From Planctomycetota bacterium (GTDB lineage Bacteria > Planctomycetota > B15-G4 > SIAN01): DNA of 64,000 nucleotides. The notes beneath the pieces were generated by a model. That model did no database searches. It was not told the DNA's origin and worked only from the letters and a program-made list of their open reading frames with translations. Every line of letters begins with the position of its first letter. Positions within the stretch are counted from its first letter, which is position 1. The stretch spans positions 620,001-684,000 of the forward strand of contig JANQQL010000010.1 in the NCBI GenBank assembly GCA_028289345.1. Reading direction: 5' to 3'. The translations under genes and the position numbers were made by a program. Shown in pieces: positions 16,737-26,127 of the stretch.

Positions 16737-17528
16737 TCAACGCCGCGTGGCGGCCAGTCTCTTCCGAACGGCTGGACTCTTGAGTTCGCGAAGCGCGTGG
16801 CTGCCGACCCATCTCGGCGCCGGGTCGTCGGACCTTGCCAGGCGCTCCGCCGTCTTGATCGCCGCGGCGTGGAGTGCGGGATTGCGCTTACCAATCGCAC
16901 GCAACGCCATGTTGACGGCCTTCTTGACCAGCGATCGGTCGTCCTCAGCACCCACCTCGATGAGGGACAGACCGTCGATGAAGGCCTTGTCGTCGGCTTC
17001 CTTGTCGTGGCTGCTCAGACTCCAGAGCAAGGCGAAAGCGGCCCTTCGGGTGAACTCGGGCTTCGCCTTGGCCCACGGCGCCAGTCTCTTCCACGCGTGC
17101 TTGGTCCGGTCGAACAGGTGGAAGCAGGCGGTGTCCACAATGGCCCAATTGTCGAAGTCCTTTGCCCAGGCGTTCATTTGAGCGACAGTCACCTGGGCAG
17201 GATCGTCAATCATGGAAGCCAGCATTCGAGCTTCGTAGCGACCGGTCGCCCATAGCTTCCCTGCCAGCGGATGGTTGGGGCCGACCTCTTTCGCGTACTT
17301 CTTGAGATCTCCGACTTTGACGCCAAATGGCTTCGTGGCGGTGATCCCGTAGCGATCGAGATCCTGGATCTGCTTCTTCGTTCCCCGCCGCTCCAGCCAC
17401 TGAAGAGTGTCTTCGAGGTTCACGGCCGCACCGGCCCCGGTGGCGAGTTCGCGCTTCCTTGGCGGTGTCTGTCGCGCCGACTTCCTCTTGGTCCGAGTTT
17501 TTGACTTCTTTGCCACTTCACTCTCCAC
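16737..17528 (-). CDS. DNA alkylation repeat protein (AlkD-like)
   Basis: 263 aa from GTG. After a Lys/Arg-rich N-terminal tail (about 1-30, possibly DNA-contacting) the protein is all alpha-helical, made of HEAT-like ALK repeats. Signature segments are GVKVGDLKKYAKE, YEARMLASMIDDP, DNWAIVDTAC and AFALLWSLSSHD, which match the AlkC/AlkD family of DNA glycosylases that remove alkylated bases. The D-N-W-x-x-x-D segment corresponds to the conserved substrate-side Trp/Asp region. It is the third gene of a likely ArsR-SRPBCC-AlkD operon, 35 bases after the SRPBCC stop. Glycosylase activity is inferred. Confidence 0.82.
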   Translation of the reverse strand: MESEVAKKSKTRTKRKSARQTPPRKRELATGAGAAVNLEDTLQWLERRGTKKQIQDLDRYGITATKPFGVKVGDLKKYAKEVGPNHPLAGKLWATGRYEARMLASMIDDPAQVTVAQMNAWAKDFDNWAIVDTACFHLFDRTKHAWKRLAPWAKAKPEFTRRAAFALLWSLSSHDKEADDKAFIDGLSLIEVGAEDDRSLVKKAVNMALRAIGKRNPALHAAAIKTAERLARSDDPAPRWVGSHALRELKSPAVRKRLAATRR

Positions 17529-17563
17529 ACGATCTCGGAAACGCTGCCGCCGGTGTCGCTAGT

Positions 17564-18043
17564 TCATGCGAGTTTCGTCAGAAGCTGGTCGAGCACGGCG
17601 TAGCCCTCGGCCACTCCGCTCTCCATGGGAGAAGCAAGCACCATGTCTCGCGTCTCGCGCGACTCATAGTGCATGGTCAAGGTGCAGGTGGTTGTGCCAG
17701 CGATCTCTTCGAGCGCGTTCGTGATCAGGGCTTCTCCCGCATACCATGGATCGTCGAATCTCTCGGTGCAGACGACAAGCTCCGGCACGATGATCTTCCG
17801 GTACTCGCCGCGTACACCCATCTCGTTGCCACCCTCGTTTCGCCAGACGTAGCGGTAGGCCCCACCGACACGGAGATCGATCTTGCAGACCGGCATGGTC
17901 CAGCCTCCGCGTACTCCCAGCCACTGCTGCAACAGCTCCGGCTTTGTCCAGCAGTCGAAAACAAGGGGCCGCGGCGCATGGAAGACTCGAGTCATGACGA
18001 TTTCGAGTTCGCCGAGCGGTGTGACTTTCAAAGGGTTCGTCAT
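17564..18043 (-). CDS. SRPBCC (AHSA1-like) domain protein
   Basis: 159 aa. Typical AHSA1/START-like sequence: an N-terminal strand LEIVMTRVFHAPRPLVFDCWT, the family P-E-L-L-Q-Q-W-L-G, a GGxYRYVWR turn, GEYRKI, and a C-terminal helix G-V-A-E-G-Y-A-V-L-D-Q-L-L. These helix-grip proteins bind small hydrophobic ligands, or act as co-chaperone-like factors; the ligand is not predictable here. The start overlaps the stop of the upstream ArsR gene by 4 bases, so the two are translationally coupled, as is common for ArsR-AHSA1 pairs. Confidence 0.88.
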   Translation of the reverse strand: MTNPLKVTPLGELEIVMTRVFHAPRPLVFDCWTKPELLQQWLGVRGGWTMPVCKIDLRVGGAYRYVWRNEGGNEMGVRGEYRKIIVPELVVCTERFDDPWYAGEALITNALEEIAGTTTCTLTMHYESRETRDMVLASPMESGVAEGYAVLDQLLTKLA

Positions 18044-18387
18044 GGATCGTTCCTCTTCGGCGGACTGGTCTTGAGAGTGTCCAGTAGCGCGTCAAGACCG
18101 CGGAAGTTGGCATCCCAGAGTTCGCGGAACCGCTCGATCCAGTCCGACGCCTCACGCAGAGCTTGGGGCCGCAGCGTGCACGGCCGCCATTGCGCCTGCT
18201 TTCCTCGCTCGATGAGATCCGCTCGTTCCAACACTTTCAGGTGTTTGGTGATGGTGGGTCCGCTCAACTCGAAGGGAGCGGCAAGCTCCTTGACAGTGGC
18301 TGTGCCTTCTCGGAGTCGGGCAAGGATCCCTCGCCGAGTCGGATCGGCAAGGGCAGCGAGGGTTCGGCTCAGGGGGTCGGTTGCCAT
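18040..18387 (-). CDS. ArsR-family winged-helix transcriptional repressor
   Basis: 115 aa from ATG 18387; an in-frame ATG at 18399 would add four residues. Sequence LAALADPTRRGILARLREG, TVKELAAPFELSGPTITKHLKVLERADLI is the classic ArsR HTH, with S-G-P-T-I-T-K-H-L as recognition helix, followed by the LRPQALREASDWIERFRELWD dimerisation helix typical of the subgroup paired with AHSA1 proteins. No metal-binding Cys motif is present, so the signal is not the classical arsenic or zinc one. It probably represses its own operon through the palindrome just upstream. Confidence 0.88.
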   Translation of the reverse strand: MATDPLSRTLAALADPTRRGILARLREGTATVKELAAPFELSGPTITKHLKVLERADLIERGKQAQWRPCTLRPQALREASDWIERFRELWDANFRGLDALLDTLKTSPPKRNDP

Positions 18388-18400
18388 ACATTTCACCATA

Positions 18401-18414
18401 TAGCTAATTAGCCA
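18401..18414. promoter_or_regulatory. Palindromic candidate operator of the ArsR operon
   Basis: GCTAATTAGC (18403-18412) is a perfect 10-bp palindrome, extending to 14 bp with one mismatch (TAGCTAATTAGCCA). It is an AT-rich island in GC-rich DNA, 14 bases before the ArsR ATG, where an autorepressor would block transcription. Confidence 0.6.
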
Positions 18415-18758
18415 AGTAGCAAACTACAAAATTGCCTCCCCCTTCCATCCCCGGGGGCGACGGGGTTTCTCGCAGGGGGATGGAGCTCAGGCACGGGTCG
18501 GAACGAACCTTCCGAAGGCACAGAGCGGCCGCGCCCGGTTCCAAAAGCCGGGCCTCGATGACTGAACTCGCCGCACTCCTCGGTGGACTCAGGGAACGGT
18601 GACCCACCCAATCACAGAGTCCACTTCCTCGGCGTCTGAACTTTTTCCCACCGTTTTCTTGGGACTCGAGCGACCCGTCTCGCTTGGGGGGTGTTCTGCG
18701 ATCGCGCCGGGATGCGTCGCAGCTTCTCGGTTGCTCTTCCATCACGATGAGGTGTGCC
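18415..18758. other. Divergent intergenic region
   Basis: No supported gene. The part from about 18652 to 18712, including TGTTCTGCGATC, resembles 26361-26418 upstream of the paralogous beta-helix gene, suggesting a shared promoter or leader. Confidence 0.4.
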
Positions 18759-21398
18759 ATGAACATCACCCCCCGCTTCCTTCGAGTCGCAGGATTCCTC
18801 GCGACGATCTGCTCCACGGTTCTGGTCGGTTCCGAAGCAAACGCGACCGATCGCTATGTGCCTTCGGGTTACTCCAACATTCAGCTGGCGATGAACGCCG
18901 CCAACCCCGGCGACCACATCATTGTCGAACCGGGCGTCTACTCGGACTTGTGCATCATCTACAAACCGGACATCACCATTCGCGCCGAGATTCCGGGCTG
19001 GTCCGTCCTCGACTCGACCGGCATCGCAAGCGCCCTGGTCCTTTCCGAGGTGGAGGCCGGTGCGGGCCCTCTCCCCGTGCTCGAAGGCTTCGAGATTCGC
19101 GGCGGCAACGCTCTCGCTCCCGTCTGGACCGGAAACCACCAGGGAGACCCGGGCCTCGGCCTGACCATCCGCAACTGCTGGTTCCATGACAACGATGCCG
19201 GAGCCGTCAACGCCTTGGACTCGATCCTCAACATCGAGGACTGCCACTTCGAGTCCAACAAAGGAGGCTCGGGCGGCATCGTCGAGGCCAACAACGCCGA
19301 GGTCAATATCACGAACACCCATTTCTACGGCAGCATCGGCTCCGGTGCTGGCGCGGTGGCTCTTCGCAATTCGACCTTCACCATCGACTCCTGCATCTTC
19401 CAAGAGAACATTGCTCCCACCACCGGTGGCGGCGGCGTGCTGATCGAAGACTGCCCGAGCGGCTACCTGGTGAACAGCCTCTTCTACGAGAACCTGACTC
19501 AAGACGACGGCGCCGCCGTCCATGTTCGGGGCACCAGCGACATCGACATCGCCAACTGCACCATCACCGACAACGCCATGTTCTGGGATCCCCGGGGATC
19601 GGGCCTGTTCGTCGCCGTCGGTGCACACGTCGACGTCCGGAACTCGATCATCTTCGGCAACTACACGACCGCGGACATCGTGGCCTTCGGAAGCCTCTCG
19701 GTGGAATACAGCACCGTGCCCGCCACGTTCCCCGGAACCGGCAACATCCACGGCAAGCCCAAGTTCGTGAACGCCGACCTTCGCAACTACGAACTGCGTC
19801 TGACCTCTCCCTGCGTCGACGCCGGCAATAACTCCGCCATCCCGACGGGTCACACCCTGGATCTGGACGGCAACGCTCGCTTCACCGATGACCCCGAGGT
19901 CGACGACTCCCTGCCCGGCATCTCGGCCCAGGTGGATATGGGTTGCTTCGAACGGGTCCCCTTCGTCTACGGCACCCGCTACGTCGACATCGATGCCGCG
20001 CCGGGTGGCGATGGCATGACCTGGGCCACGGCCTACAACCAGCTGACCGACGCTCTCGCGACCACCCCGAACGCCAACATCTCGGAGATCTGGGTCGCCG
20101 AGGGAACCTACTTCCCCGACGACGGCACCGGCGATCGCTCAGCGACCTTCCGCATTGAAAAGGGTGTCCGAATCTTTGGCGGCTTCGACGGAACCGAACA
20201 GTTCCTCGAGGAGCGCGACTGGATTGCTCACAAGACGATCCTCAGCGGAAACATCGGTTCCGCCCTGATCAACTCCGACAACTCCTACCACGTGGTGACC
20301 ATGGACGGCAACGACTCCAACATGGTCCTCAACGGATTCACCGTGGAGAGGGGCCTGGCCAACGGCGTCGACGTCGTCGACCAGCGGGGAGCCGGGTTGT
20401 TCGTCGAGACGGGCCTCATCAACGACCAAGACAATCCGGCCGTGCGCCACTGCACCTTCCAAGACAACGTGGCTCTGCTGGCCGGTGGAGCGGTTTTCCT
20501 CGAAGGTCGCAACACCTCCTTCTACAACTGCCGCTTCATCGACAACACCAGCTCGACCCGCGGTGGTGCGATTCGCCACGGCGAAAACGAATACGACCAG
20601 CCCAGCGAAACGAACGTCTACGGCTGCGAGTTCATCGGCAACGTCGCCCAGCGAGGTGGTGGTGTCTCGGCCTTCACCGGCAGCGTCAACGTGGCCAACT
20701 CGACCTTCTTCGAGAACTTCAGCACCAATGAGGGCGGCGGCGGACTGTTCGCCCGCAGCTGCGACGTGGAGGTCACCAACAGCATCTTCTGGCTCAACTC
20801 CGCGACCATCGGCAACACCCAGGATCACCAGGTGTCCGTAACCGGAACCCTGACCGTCGACGAGTCCTGCCTGGAAGGATGGAACGGCATTCTGGGTGGC
20901 GTTGGCAACTTCGGAGCCAACCCGCGCTTCATCGACCCGGTCGGTGGCATCTTCACGGACCCGATCCTGCGACTCTGCTCGGACTCCCCCTGCATCGACA
21001 GCGGCATGAATGCCGGCGTCCCGGGTCAGCTGTCCATCGACCTGCTGGGTAGCAACCGCATCGTCGACACAAACGTCGACATGGGCGCCTACGAGCACAC
21101 CGGGGAAGACCTGGTGCTGACCGGACCGGAAGTCGGATTGTTCCCCGGGACTCTGCTGACCCTGTCGACTTGTGGCGGCATGCCGCTTGGCAATATGCTT
21201 CTGGCCATCACCGGCGTCGACGGCGCCCCCCTCTTCGCTCCCCTGGTCATCAACTCCTTCGACCTCGACGGACGTTCCGAGTTCCAAGCCATCGTTCCCG
21301 CAGGACTTTCGGGGATCGAACTGACCTTCACGTCCCTCGGCTACACCCCCGCCGGCAACCTCGGGGAGTCGAATGAAACCACGGTGAAGCTCAACTGA
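18759..21398 (+). CDS. Secreted right-handed beta-helix protein (choice-of-anchor-Q-like), paralogue A
   Basis: 879 aa from ATG 18759, preceded by GAGGTG. Signal peptide FLATICSTVLVGSEANA. The body begins RYVPSGYSNIQLAMNAANPGDHI, the standard opening of pectate-lyase-like beta-helix proteins. It continues with parallel beta-helix rungs (NCWFHDNDAGAV, CIFQENIAPTTGGGGVLIE, NCTITDNAMF), a DAGNNSAIPTGHTLDLDG segment, then a second helix starting TRYVDIDAAPGGDGMTWATAYNQL. Both halves end in a D-x-D-M-G-x-Y/F-E block as in the choice-of-anchor Q family. The last 95 residues are a beta domain shared with other secreted proteins here. No catalytic residues are evident. Likely exported and surface-associated. 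Confidence 0.85.
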   Translation: MNITPRFLRVAGFLATICSTVLVGSEANATDRYVPSGYSNIQLAMNAANPGDHIIVEPGVYSDLCIIYKPDITIRAEIPGWSVLDSTGIASALVLSEVEAGAGPLPVLEGFEIRGGNALAPVWTGNHQGDPGLGLTIRNCWFHDNDAGAVNALDSILNIEDCHFESNKGGSGGIVEANNAEVNITNTHFYGSIGSGAGAVALRNSTFTIDSCIFQENIAPTTGGGGVLIEDCPSGYLVNSLFYENLTQDDGAAVHVRGTSDIDIANCTITDNAMFWDPRGSGLFVAVGAHVDVRNSIIFGNYTTADIVAFGSLSVEYSTVPATFPGTGNIHGKPKFVNADLRNYELRLTSPCVDAGNNSAIPTGHTLDLDGNARFTDDPEVDDSLPGISAQVDMGCFERVPFVYGTRYVDIDAAPGGDGMTWATAYNQLTDALATTPNANISEIWVAEGTYFPDDGTGDRSATFRIEKGVRIFGGFDGTEQFLEERDWIAHKTILSGNIGSALINSDNSYHVVTMDGNDSNMVLNGFTVERGLANGVDVVDQRGAGLFVETGLINDQDNPAVRHCTFQDNVALLAGGAVFLEGRNTSFYNCRFIDNTSSTRGGAIRHGENEYDQPSETNVYGCEFIGNVAQRGGGVSAFTGSVNVANSTFFENFSTNEGGGGLFARSCDVEVTNSIFWLNSATIGNTQDHQVSVTGTLTVDESCLEGWNGILGGVGNFGANPRFIDPVGGIFTDPILRLCSDSPCIDSGMNAGVPGQLSIDLLGSNRIVDTNVDMGAYEHTGEDLVLTGPEVGLFPGTLLTLSTCGGMPLGNMLLAITGVDGAPLFAPLVINSFDLDGRSEFQAIVPAGLSGIELTFTSLGYTPAGNLGESNETTVKLN

Positions 21399-21429
21399 TC
21401 GACCGAGAGACGAACTGACAAGTACTTCG

Positions 21430-21472
21430 AACCCCCGAGGGCTCCTCGAGTCCTTGGGGGTTTTCTTGTTTT
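21430..21472 (+). terminator. Intrinsic terminator of beta-helix gene A
   Basis: Stem AACCCCCGAGG (21430-21440) with CCTTGGGGGTT (21452-21462), one G-T wobble, loop of 11, then TTTTCTTGTTTT. Confidence 0.85.
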
Positions 21473-21636
21473 GCCGTCCAATGCCAAGCCCGTCGGCCGT
21501 TGCCCTTACTGAGTCGATGGCCAAAACGACGAGGGAATCCGCATTCGTGGGCGTACTGTCAGGTCACCGATGCATCCATTCAAAACCACGGACAAGCCTG
21601 TGATCTGGATTCCCAATCGCTCAAGGCTTGATTGGT

Positions 21637-24366
21637 CTAAGGATTGACCCTTCGAGCAGCTCGAAGGCCCACAAAACGCGCCCCGGTCGTCGCCGTGGTG
21701 GGGGCTCGCTCCGAAGAGCGGGCGAAGGAGGCGGGATCCGTGTACGAGCCTCCCATGGTGGTCCCAAGCTCTTCGTCGGGATCCGGCGGAACCTGCAACA
21801 GGCCGTCTCCGTCGCGGCAACCGTGGATGAGCTCGGCCCACGGGTCGGCGCACCAATCCCAGAGGTTGCCATGCATGTCATAAAGTCCGAAACCATTCGA
21901 ACGGAAGCTCCCCACGGGAGAGTGGACGACAAAACCGTCGAAGATCCCCAAGGTGTGCTGCCAATGCACGGCGAAGTTTCCGGCCGAGCCTTCGTCCGCG
22001 ACGTTGGCATACCCTCGCAACGAGAGTGGGTTCGTGCCCGTCGAATACGGCGTGTCAGTCCCCGCGCGACAAGCGGTTTCCCACTGTGCGCAAGTTGGAA
22101 GACAAAGGCCGAACCGTCTGAGGAACTCGCTCGATTCCAAGCGATCGATTTGCTCGACCGGATGACGGGAATCCACCAGCATGTCTCCCTGCACGGTTCC
22201 CGCCAAATTGAAACTGGGGTTGGTGCCGATCAGCCGCTTCCACTGCGCCTGGGTAACCTGGTACGGCGACAGGAAGTAGGGTTCCAACCAGACGTCCTGA
22301 GTCGGAATGTAGCTTCGCTGCGCCTGGGGATCGTAGCGTGGATGCGCCTTGTCCAAACTTGCTCCGACCGTGACGTTGCCTCCCGGGAGCAACGCCAAAA
22401 CAATCGCGGTCTCGGGCTCGATTCGCCATTCCTCGGACTCCGGCTGCAGTTCCGGCGGATCTCCGGTTCCCCAAACGTAGAACTCCCAGAAGCCTGACGT
22501 CGGATGCTGACGCAAGGGGATCAACCCCATCTGCGGCTCGAGGACCAGTTCGTCGTAATCAGGACACAACTCCGGGTCGCCAACGGTCAGAACGCAGTCT
22601 TCCCACGCCTCTTCATGATCGAGCATGACGATCTCGAGTTCTTCGGCATGGTTCCGTCGCTGCCGGACGCTGGCGATGGTATCCCCGTACACGTCGTGGG
22701 AACAGAAGCGCTCGAGAGAGACGACCAGGCCGGCGAGCGTGTCGTGCTGCCACTGGAGCTCGGTGTTCGACAGTGTCCAGCGTTCCCAGGTTGCGTCAAT
22801 GGTAGGTTCTGAATCGACCGCACCATCCTCGATGTACTCCTGAACAGCAGCTCGGGTTGCCTCGTTCGATTCGAGCAGTTCCGTGGAATGATCGACGCGA
22901 AGTCTCCATAGAGTCGAGCGATGCAAGGGCAATCGGTCCGCAAGCAGATCGGCTTTTTCCAGCCACTCTTCGTAGGCCAAGAGTCGATCCGGCCAGGCCG
23001 GCCACAACGTGGCAGACTCCGCGCGATAGTCATCCAGAGTCACCAAATCCGCCAGCCTGAGGATCTCGTTGCTCTTGCGCTCGACTTCTTCGCTTTTGCG
23101 CGCGACTTCCTCACTCTTGGTCAGGACTAGCTGTTTCTGAGCGCGCTCCGACGCCGCCGCGATCTGAGCATCCTTGCGCAAGCCGTTTGTATGCCACCAA
23201 CCCACCGCCAAGCCCGACATCACAAGCAACCCCGCCGTCACTGCCAACCGGTTGCGCTGAACGAACTTGCGAGTTCGATACATCCAGGAATCCGGACGGG
23301 CCAGGATGGGCTCGTTGCTCAAGTATCTCCGCACGTCGGCGCTCAACTCGGAGACCGAGGAATAACGGCGATCCGGGTCCTTTTCGAGCGCCTTCAGGAG
23401 GATTGTTTCGAGATCGCCACGCAGTGACGGATCGTGCTGAGAGGGATTCGCTACGGCCCCCCGCGCAATGCATTCGATGGCTTCGAGCAAAGTCATCTTG
23501 GTGACGTCGCTCGGGCGTGCCCCGGTGAGCAACTCGTACAGCACAACACCCAAGGAGTACAGGTCGCTCCGGACGTCCAACGTCGCTCCTGCTCCACGGG
23601 TGCATTGCTCCGGGCTCATGTACGAGAGCGTTCCCAGAATCTCTGCGGCACTCGTATGCATGGTCTGGGAATCTTCCAGGTACAGCGGCAGGGCAATTCC
23701 GAAGTCGATCACGTGGGGTTCGCCGCGAGCGTCGACCAAAATGTTCGCCGGCTTGAGATCTCGGTGAATGACGAGCTTTTCGTGGGCGAACTGAACCGAC
23801 TGGGCCACTTTCAGGAACAGCTGAAGCCGCTGACGGGGACCGAGTCCATGGCGCGCACAATGCTTGTCGATGGGTAGCCCCTCGACATACTCCATGGCGA
23901 GGTACGGCTGACCGGCTGTGGTCTCACCCCCATCGATCAGCCGCGCGATTCCGGGATGATCCAGATCGGCGAGGGTCTGTCGCTCTCGCCGGAATCGATC
24001 GGAGAGAGCGTTCCCACCGAGGTCCCCTCGTAACACCTTGATGGCGACCTGCTGATCGAAGCGTCCATCGGAGCGCTCGGCCAAGTACACCACGCCCATT
24101 CCACCAGAACCCAGCTTGCGGAGGATTCGGTAGCGCTCGATTTCCACTGTTTCTTCGGCAGCACTCCGTTCGACCGTGAGCGGCGTTTCCAGAAACCCGT
24201 CGGTTTGCGCGGCAGCCTCGAGCATGGCTTGGGCTTTCTCGAAGACCACGGCATCATCACCACTCGCGGACCGCAGGTAATTCGTGCGGTCGGGCTCCCC
24301 GAGGTCGCTCGCCTTGTCGACAATCTCTTGGACGAGTTGCCAGCGCTCCGGGGTCAGTTCATTCAT
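21637..24366 (-). CDS. Membrane Ser/Thr protein kinase fused to an FGE/SUMF1-like domain (second copy)
   Basis: 909 aa. Kinase domain about 79-350: GSGGMGVVY (86-94), AIKV lysine K110, HRDLKPAN (201-208, D203) and DFG (221-223). A membrane segment lies at about 373-391, then a charged coiled coil (EEVARKSEEVERK) and a linker. Residues about 660-905 are FGE/SUMF1-like, with NVTVGAS, FLSPYQVTQAQWKRLIG, GLCLPTCAQWETACRAG, GLYDMHGNLWDWC and GGSYTDPASFARSS. No Cys occurs in the final strand that carries the catalytic Cys of true FGEs, so enzymatic activity on sulfatases is unlikely. Architecture matches the kinase at 1151-3817. Its ATG overlaps the stop of the sigma-factor gene by 4 bases. Confidence 0.88.
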   Translation of the reverse strand: MNELTPERWQLVQEIVDKASDLGEPDRTNYLRSASGDDAVVFEKAQAMLEAAAQTDGFLETPLTVERSAAEETVEIERYRILRKLGSGGMGVVYLAERSDGRFDQQVAIKVLRGDLGGNALSDRFRRERQTLADLDHPGIARLIDGGETTAGQPYLAMEYVEGLPIDKHCARHGLGPRQRLQLFLKVAQSVQFAHEKLVIHRDLKPANILVDARGEPHVIDFGIALPLYLEDSQTMHTSAAEILGTLSYMSPEQCTRGAGATLDVRSDLYSLGVVLYELLTGARPSDVTKMTLLEAIECIARGAVANPSQHDPSLRGDLETILLKALEKDPDRRYSSVSELSADVRRYLSNEPILARPDSWMYRTRKFVQRNRLAVTAGLLVMSGLAVGWWHTNGLRKDAQIAAASERAQKQLVLTKSEEVARKSEEVERKSNEILRLADLVTLDDYRAESATLWPAWPDRLLAYEEWLEKADLLADRLPLHRSTLWRLRVDHSTELLESNEATRAAVQEYIEDGAVDSEPTIDATWERWTLSNTELQWQHDTLAGLVVSLERFCSHDVYGDTIASVRQRRNHAEELEIVMLDHEEAWEDCVLTVGDPELCPDYDELVLEPQMGLIPLRQHPTSGFWEFYVWGTGDPPELQPESEEWRIEPETAIVLALLPGGNVTVGASLDKAHPRYDPQAQRSYIPTQDVWLEPYFLSPYQVTQAQWKRLIGTNPSFNLAGTVQGDMLVDSRHPVEQIDRLESSEFLRRFGLCLPTCAQWETACRAGTDTPYSTGTNPLSLRGYANVADEGSAGNFAVHWQHTLGIFDGFVVHSPVGSFRSNGFGLYDMHGNLWDWCADPWAELIHGCRDGDGLLQVPPDPDEELGTTMGGSYTDPASFARSSERAPTTATTGARFVGLRAARRVNP

Positions 24367-24962
24367 GCGTCGTCGAGCTCACTCTTCAGCCAGAGCTTGG
24401 CCATGCGCCAGTCACGAATCACCGTCGGCGTGGACACCCCCATGCTTGCGGCCGTCGCTTCGACATCGAGCCCGGCGAAGTAGCGAAGCTCGACCACACG
24501 CACCTTGCGAGGATCCATGCGCGCAAGCTTTTCGAGAGCCGCATCCAGGTCAAGGAGATCGAGAGGATCGGCCTGCACGGCGGTGAAATCCGAATCCAAA
24601 ACATCCCGTTCCCGTTCATCCTTGCGACGACGCTTTTGGCCGCGAGCGTGGTCGACCAGGATTCGGCGCATGGCAGTCGCTGCAATCGCGAAGAAGTGGC
24701 CTCGGGATTCCCAGCCGGCGTCTCGTTGACCCGACAGCTTCAGGTAAGCCTCGTGAACCAAGGCTGTTGGCTGAAGGGTGTGGTCGACCCGTTCCCGACC
24801 GAGGAAGCCCGCCGCCAAGCCGTGCAGCTCCTGGTAGATCAGGGGCAACAGCTGGTCGTAGACACGGTCGTCTTTCTCTGCCCCCAGACTCGCGAGAAGA
24901 CGAGTCACCTCTCCGTGATCAGAGCCGTGGGAACCGGAGAAGGGAGAACGCGGATCAGTCAT
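24363..24962 (-). CDS. ECF-like sigma factor, TIGR02999 type (second copy)
   Basis: 199 aa. Family signature V-D-H-T-L-Q-P-T-A-L-V-H-E-A-Y-L-K-L followed by SRGHFFAIAATAMRRILVDHARG (region 2), an RRRKDERERD linker, and region 4 with VRVVELRYFAGLDVEATAASMG and T-P-T-V-I-R-D-W. Same family as the gene at 16166. The stop overlaps the start of the kinase-FGE gene by 4 bases, so sigma factor and kinase are made from one mRNA and probably function together; kinase control of sigma activity is an inference. Confidence 0.9.
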   Translation of the reverse strand: MTDPRSPFSGSHGSDHGEVTRLLASLGAEKDDRVYDQLLPLIYQELHGLAAGFLGRERVDHTLQPTALVHEAYLKLSGQRDAGWESRGHFFAIAATAMRRILVDHARGQKRRRKDERERDVLDSDFTAVQADPLDLLDLDAALEKLARMDPRKVRVVELRYFAGLDVEATAASMGVSTPTVIRDWRMAKLWLKSELDDA

Positions 24963-25107
24963 TCAGAAAAAACCAGGATTCTTGATCTCTGCTGGGGACG
25001 GGCTCCGCGGACTTCCCCGAACGGCCCGCACGAGGGCCGGAGGATACCGAAACCCGCACGGTGTCGCGGATCTCCGAGACGCCGCCCAGGAATGAAGGAG
25101 CTGGACC

Positions 25108-26127
25108 ATGAATCTCTCGACGATCTCCCTTTCCACGCTCGTGCTGACGCTCGTTGCCCCCTCGATCGCAGAAGCCGGACAGCACTCAGCCGCGGTCGCG
25201 CTCCACCCCGTGCCCGATCCGTCTCCCGCGGTGGGCCCCGGCCCGCAACAAAGGTTCGAAGAACAGTGGGATGGCTTGGGCAACGAGGACGGTCGGGGCT
25301 GGGTCTCGACCAACACCGGCAGGATCTCCACCTTCGCCGAGGCGGTCGCCAACAGCAGCGGGAGTTTCGAGTTCAACACGACCTGCCGGGGAATCATTTC
25401 CTGGGACGACGTGGTGTTTTCCTCGGCGCTCAATGAATCGATCTCGGTGAGCCTGAACTTGAGTCTGAGCGGGTCCTACGGTTTCGGCAACGATGGCAAC
25501 CCGACGGTGGATGTCAGTGGCTCTGGGTTCTCCGGAACTCACAACTGGTCGCGAATCAACGGAGGCCAGGGGATGCTTTCTGGCTACGACGGGCAGGGAC
25601 CGCATGATTTCACCACGGGCAGCTTTTCCATTCCGACCAACACTCCGGTCACCATCACCCTCGTGCTCCACACGATTGCGTCGGCCAACGGCCGGAACAA
25701 CTACGCCATCCTCAGTCAGTCCCTGACCCTGGGAAGTTCCGCAGAGAGCGGCCAGGTGTTCAACGTCCCGGCGGGCATCACCGTTGACTCGGTCCAAGCG
25801 GGGATCTCCGGCAACACTCTGATCCCGGACACCAGTCTCTACCTCAACGCGGCGCCGTCTCCGGTGAATGAGGGGAACAACTTCGACCTGGTGATGTGGA
25901 ACGCGATCGCGGGCAAGCCGTCCCTGCTGTTCCTGACCGCGGTCAACGGATCGCCTCTTTTCTCCAACCTCGGCCTGTTCGGTTTCGTCGATGCCGACGG
26001 TCGCCGGGTTCTCGAGCTCCCTGCTCTGGTTGGCCTTGCCGGCACCGACCTGACCTTCGCCATGCTCACCAAAAACTCGGACGACAAGGTGGAGTTCACC
26101 AACGACGCCACGGTATCCATTCAGTGA
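25108..26127 (+). CDS. Secreted beta-sandwich protein of unknown function
   Basis: 339 aa with a signal peptide (TLVLTLVAPSIAEAG). The middle part (about 60-235) is rich in Ser, Gly and Asn and in alternating strands (SVSLNLSLSGSYGFG, VTITLVLHTIA), consistent with a jelly-roll or carbohydrate-binding-like sandwich, but I cannot name the family. The last 95 residues (from LYLNAAPSPVNEGN) match the C-terminal domain of the two beta-helix proteins in length and in the motifs LFLTAVNGSPLF, G-F-V-D-A-D-G-R and G-L-A-G-T-D-L-T-F. The 3' end of the gene is duplicated immediately downstream (26052-26247). It follows the sigma/kinase pair in the opposite direction. Confidence 0.7.
   Translation: MNLSTISLSTLVLTLVAPSIAEAGQHSAAVALHPVPDPSPAVGPGPQQRFEEQWDGLGNEDGRGWVSTNTGRISTFAEAVANSSGSFEFNTTCRGIISWDDVVFSSALNESISVSLNLSLSGSYGFGNDGNPTVDVSGSGFSGTHNWSRINGGQGMLSGYDGQGPHDFTTGSFSIPTNTPVTITLVLHTIASANGRNNYAILSQSLTLGSSAESGQVFNVPAGITVDSVQAGISGNTLIPDTSLYLNAAPSPVNEGNNFDLVMWNAIAGKPSLLFLTAVNGSPLFSNLGLFGFVDADGRRVLELPALVGLAGTDLTFAMLTKNSDDKVEFTNDATVSIQ

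Noticed and set aside
20139..21524. Long open frame antisense to beta-helix gene A (also 27489-29027, 4932-6614 and 25186-26217)
   Set aside because: High GC and repetitive coding sequence keep the antisense frame open; the translated products are low-complexity Val/Gly/Asp-rich with no signal peptide, domain or ribosome site.
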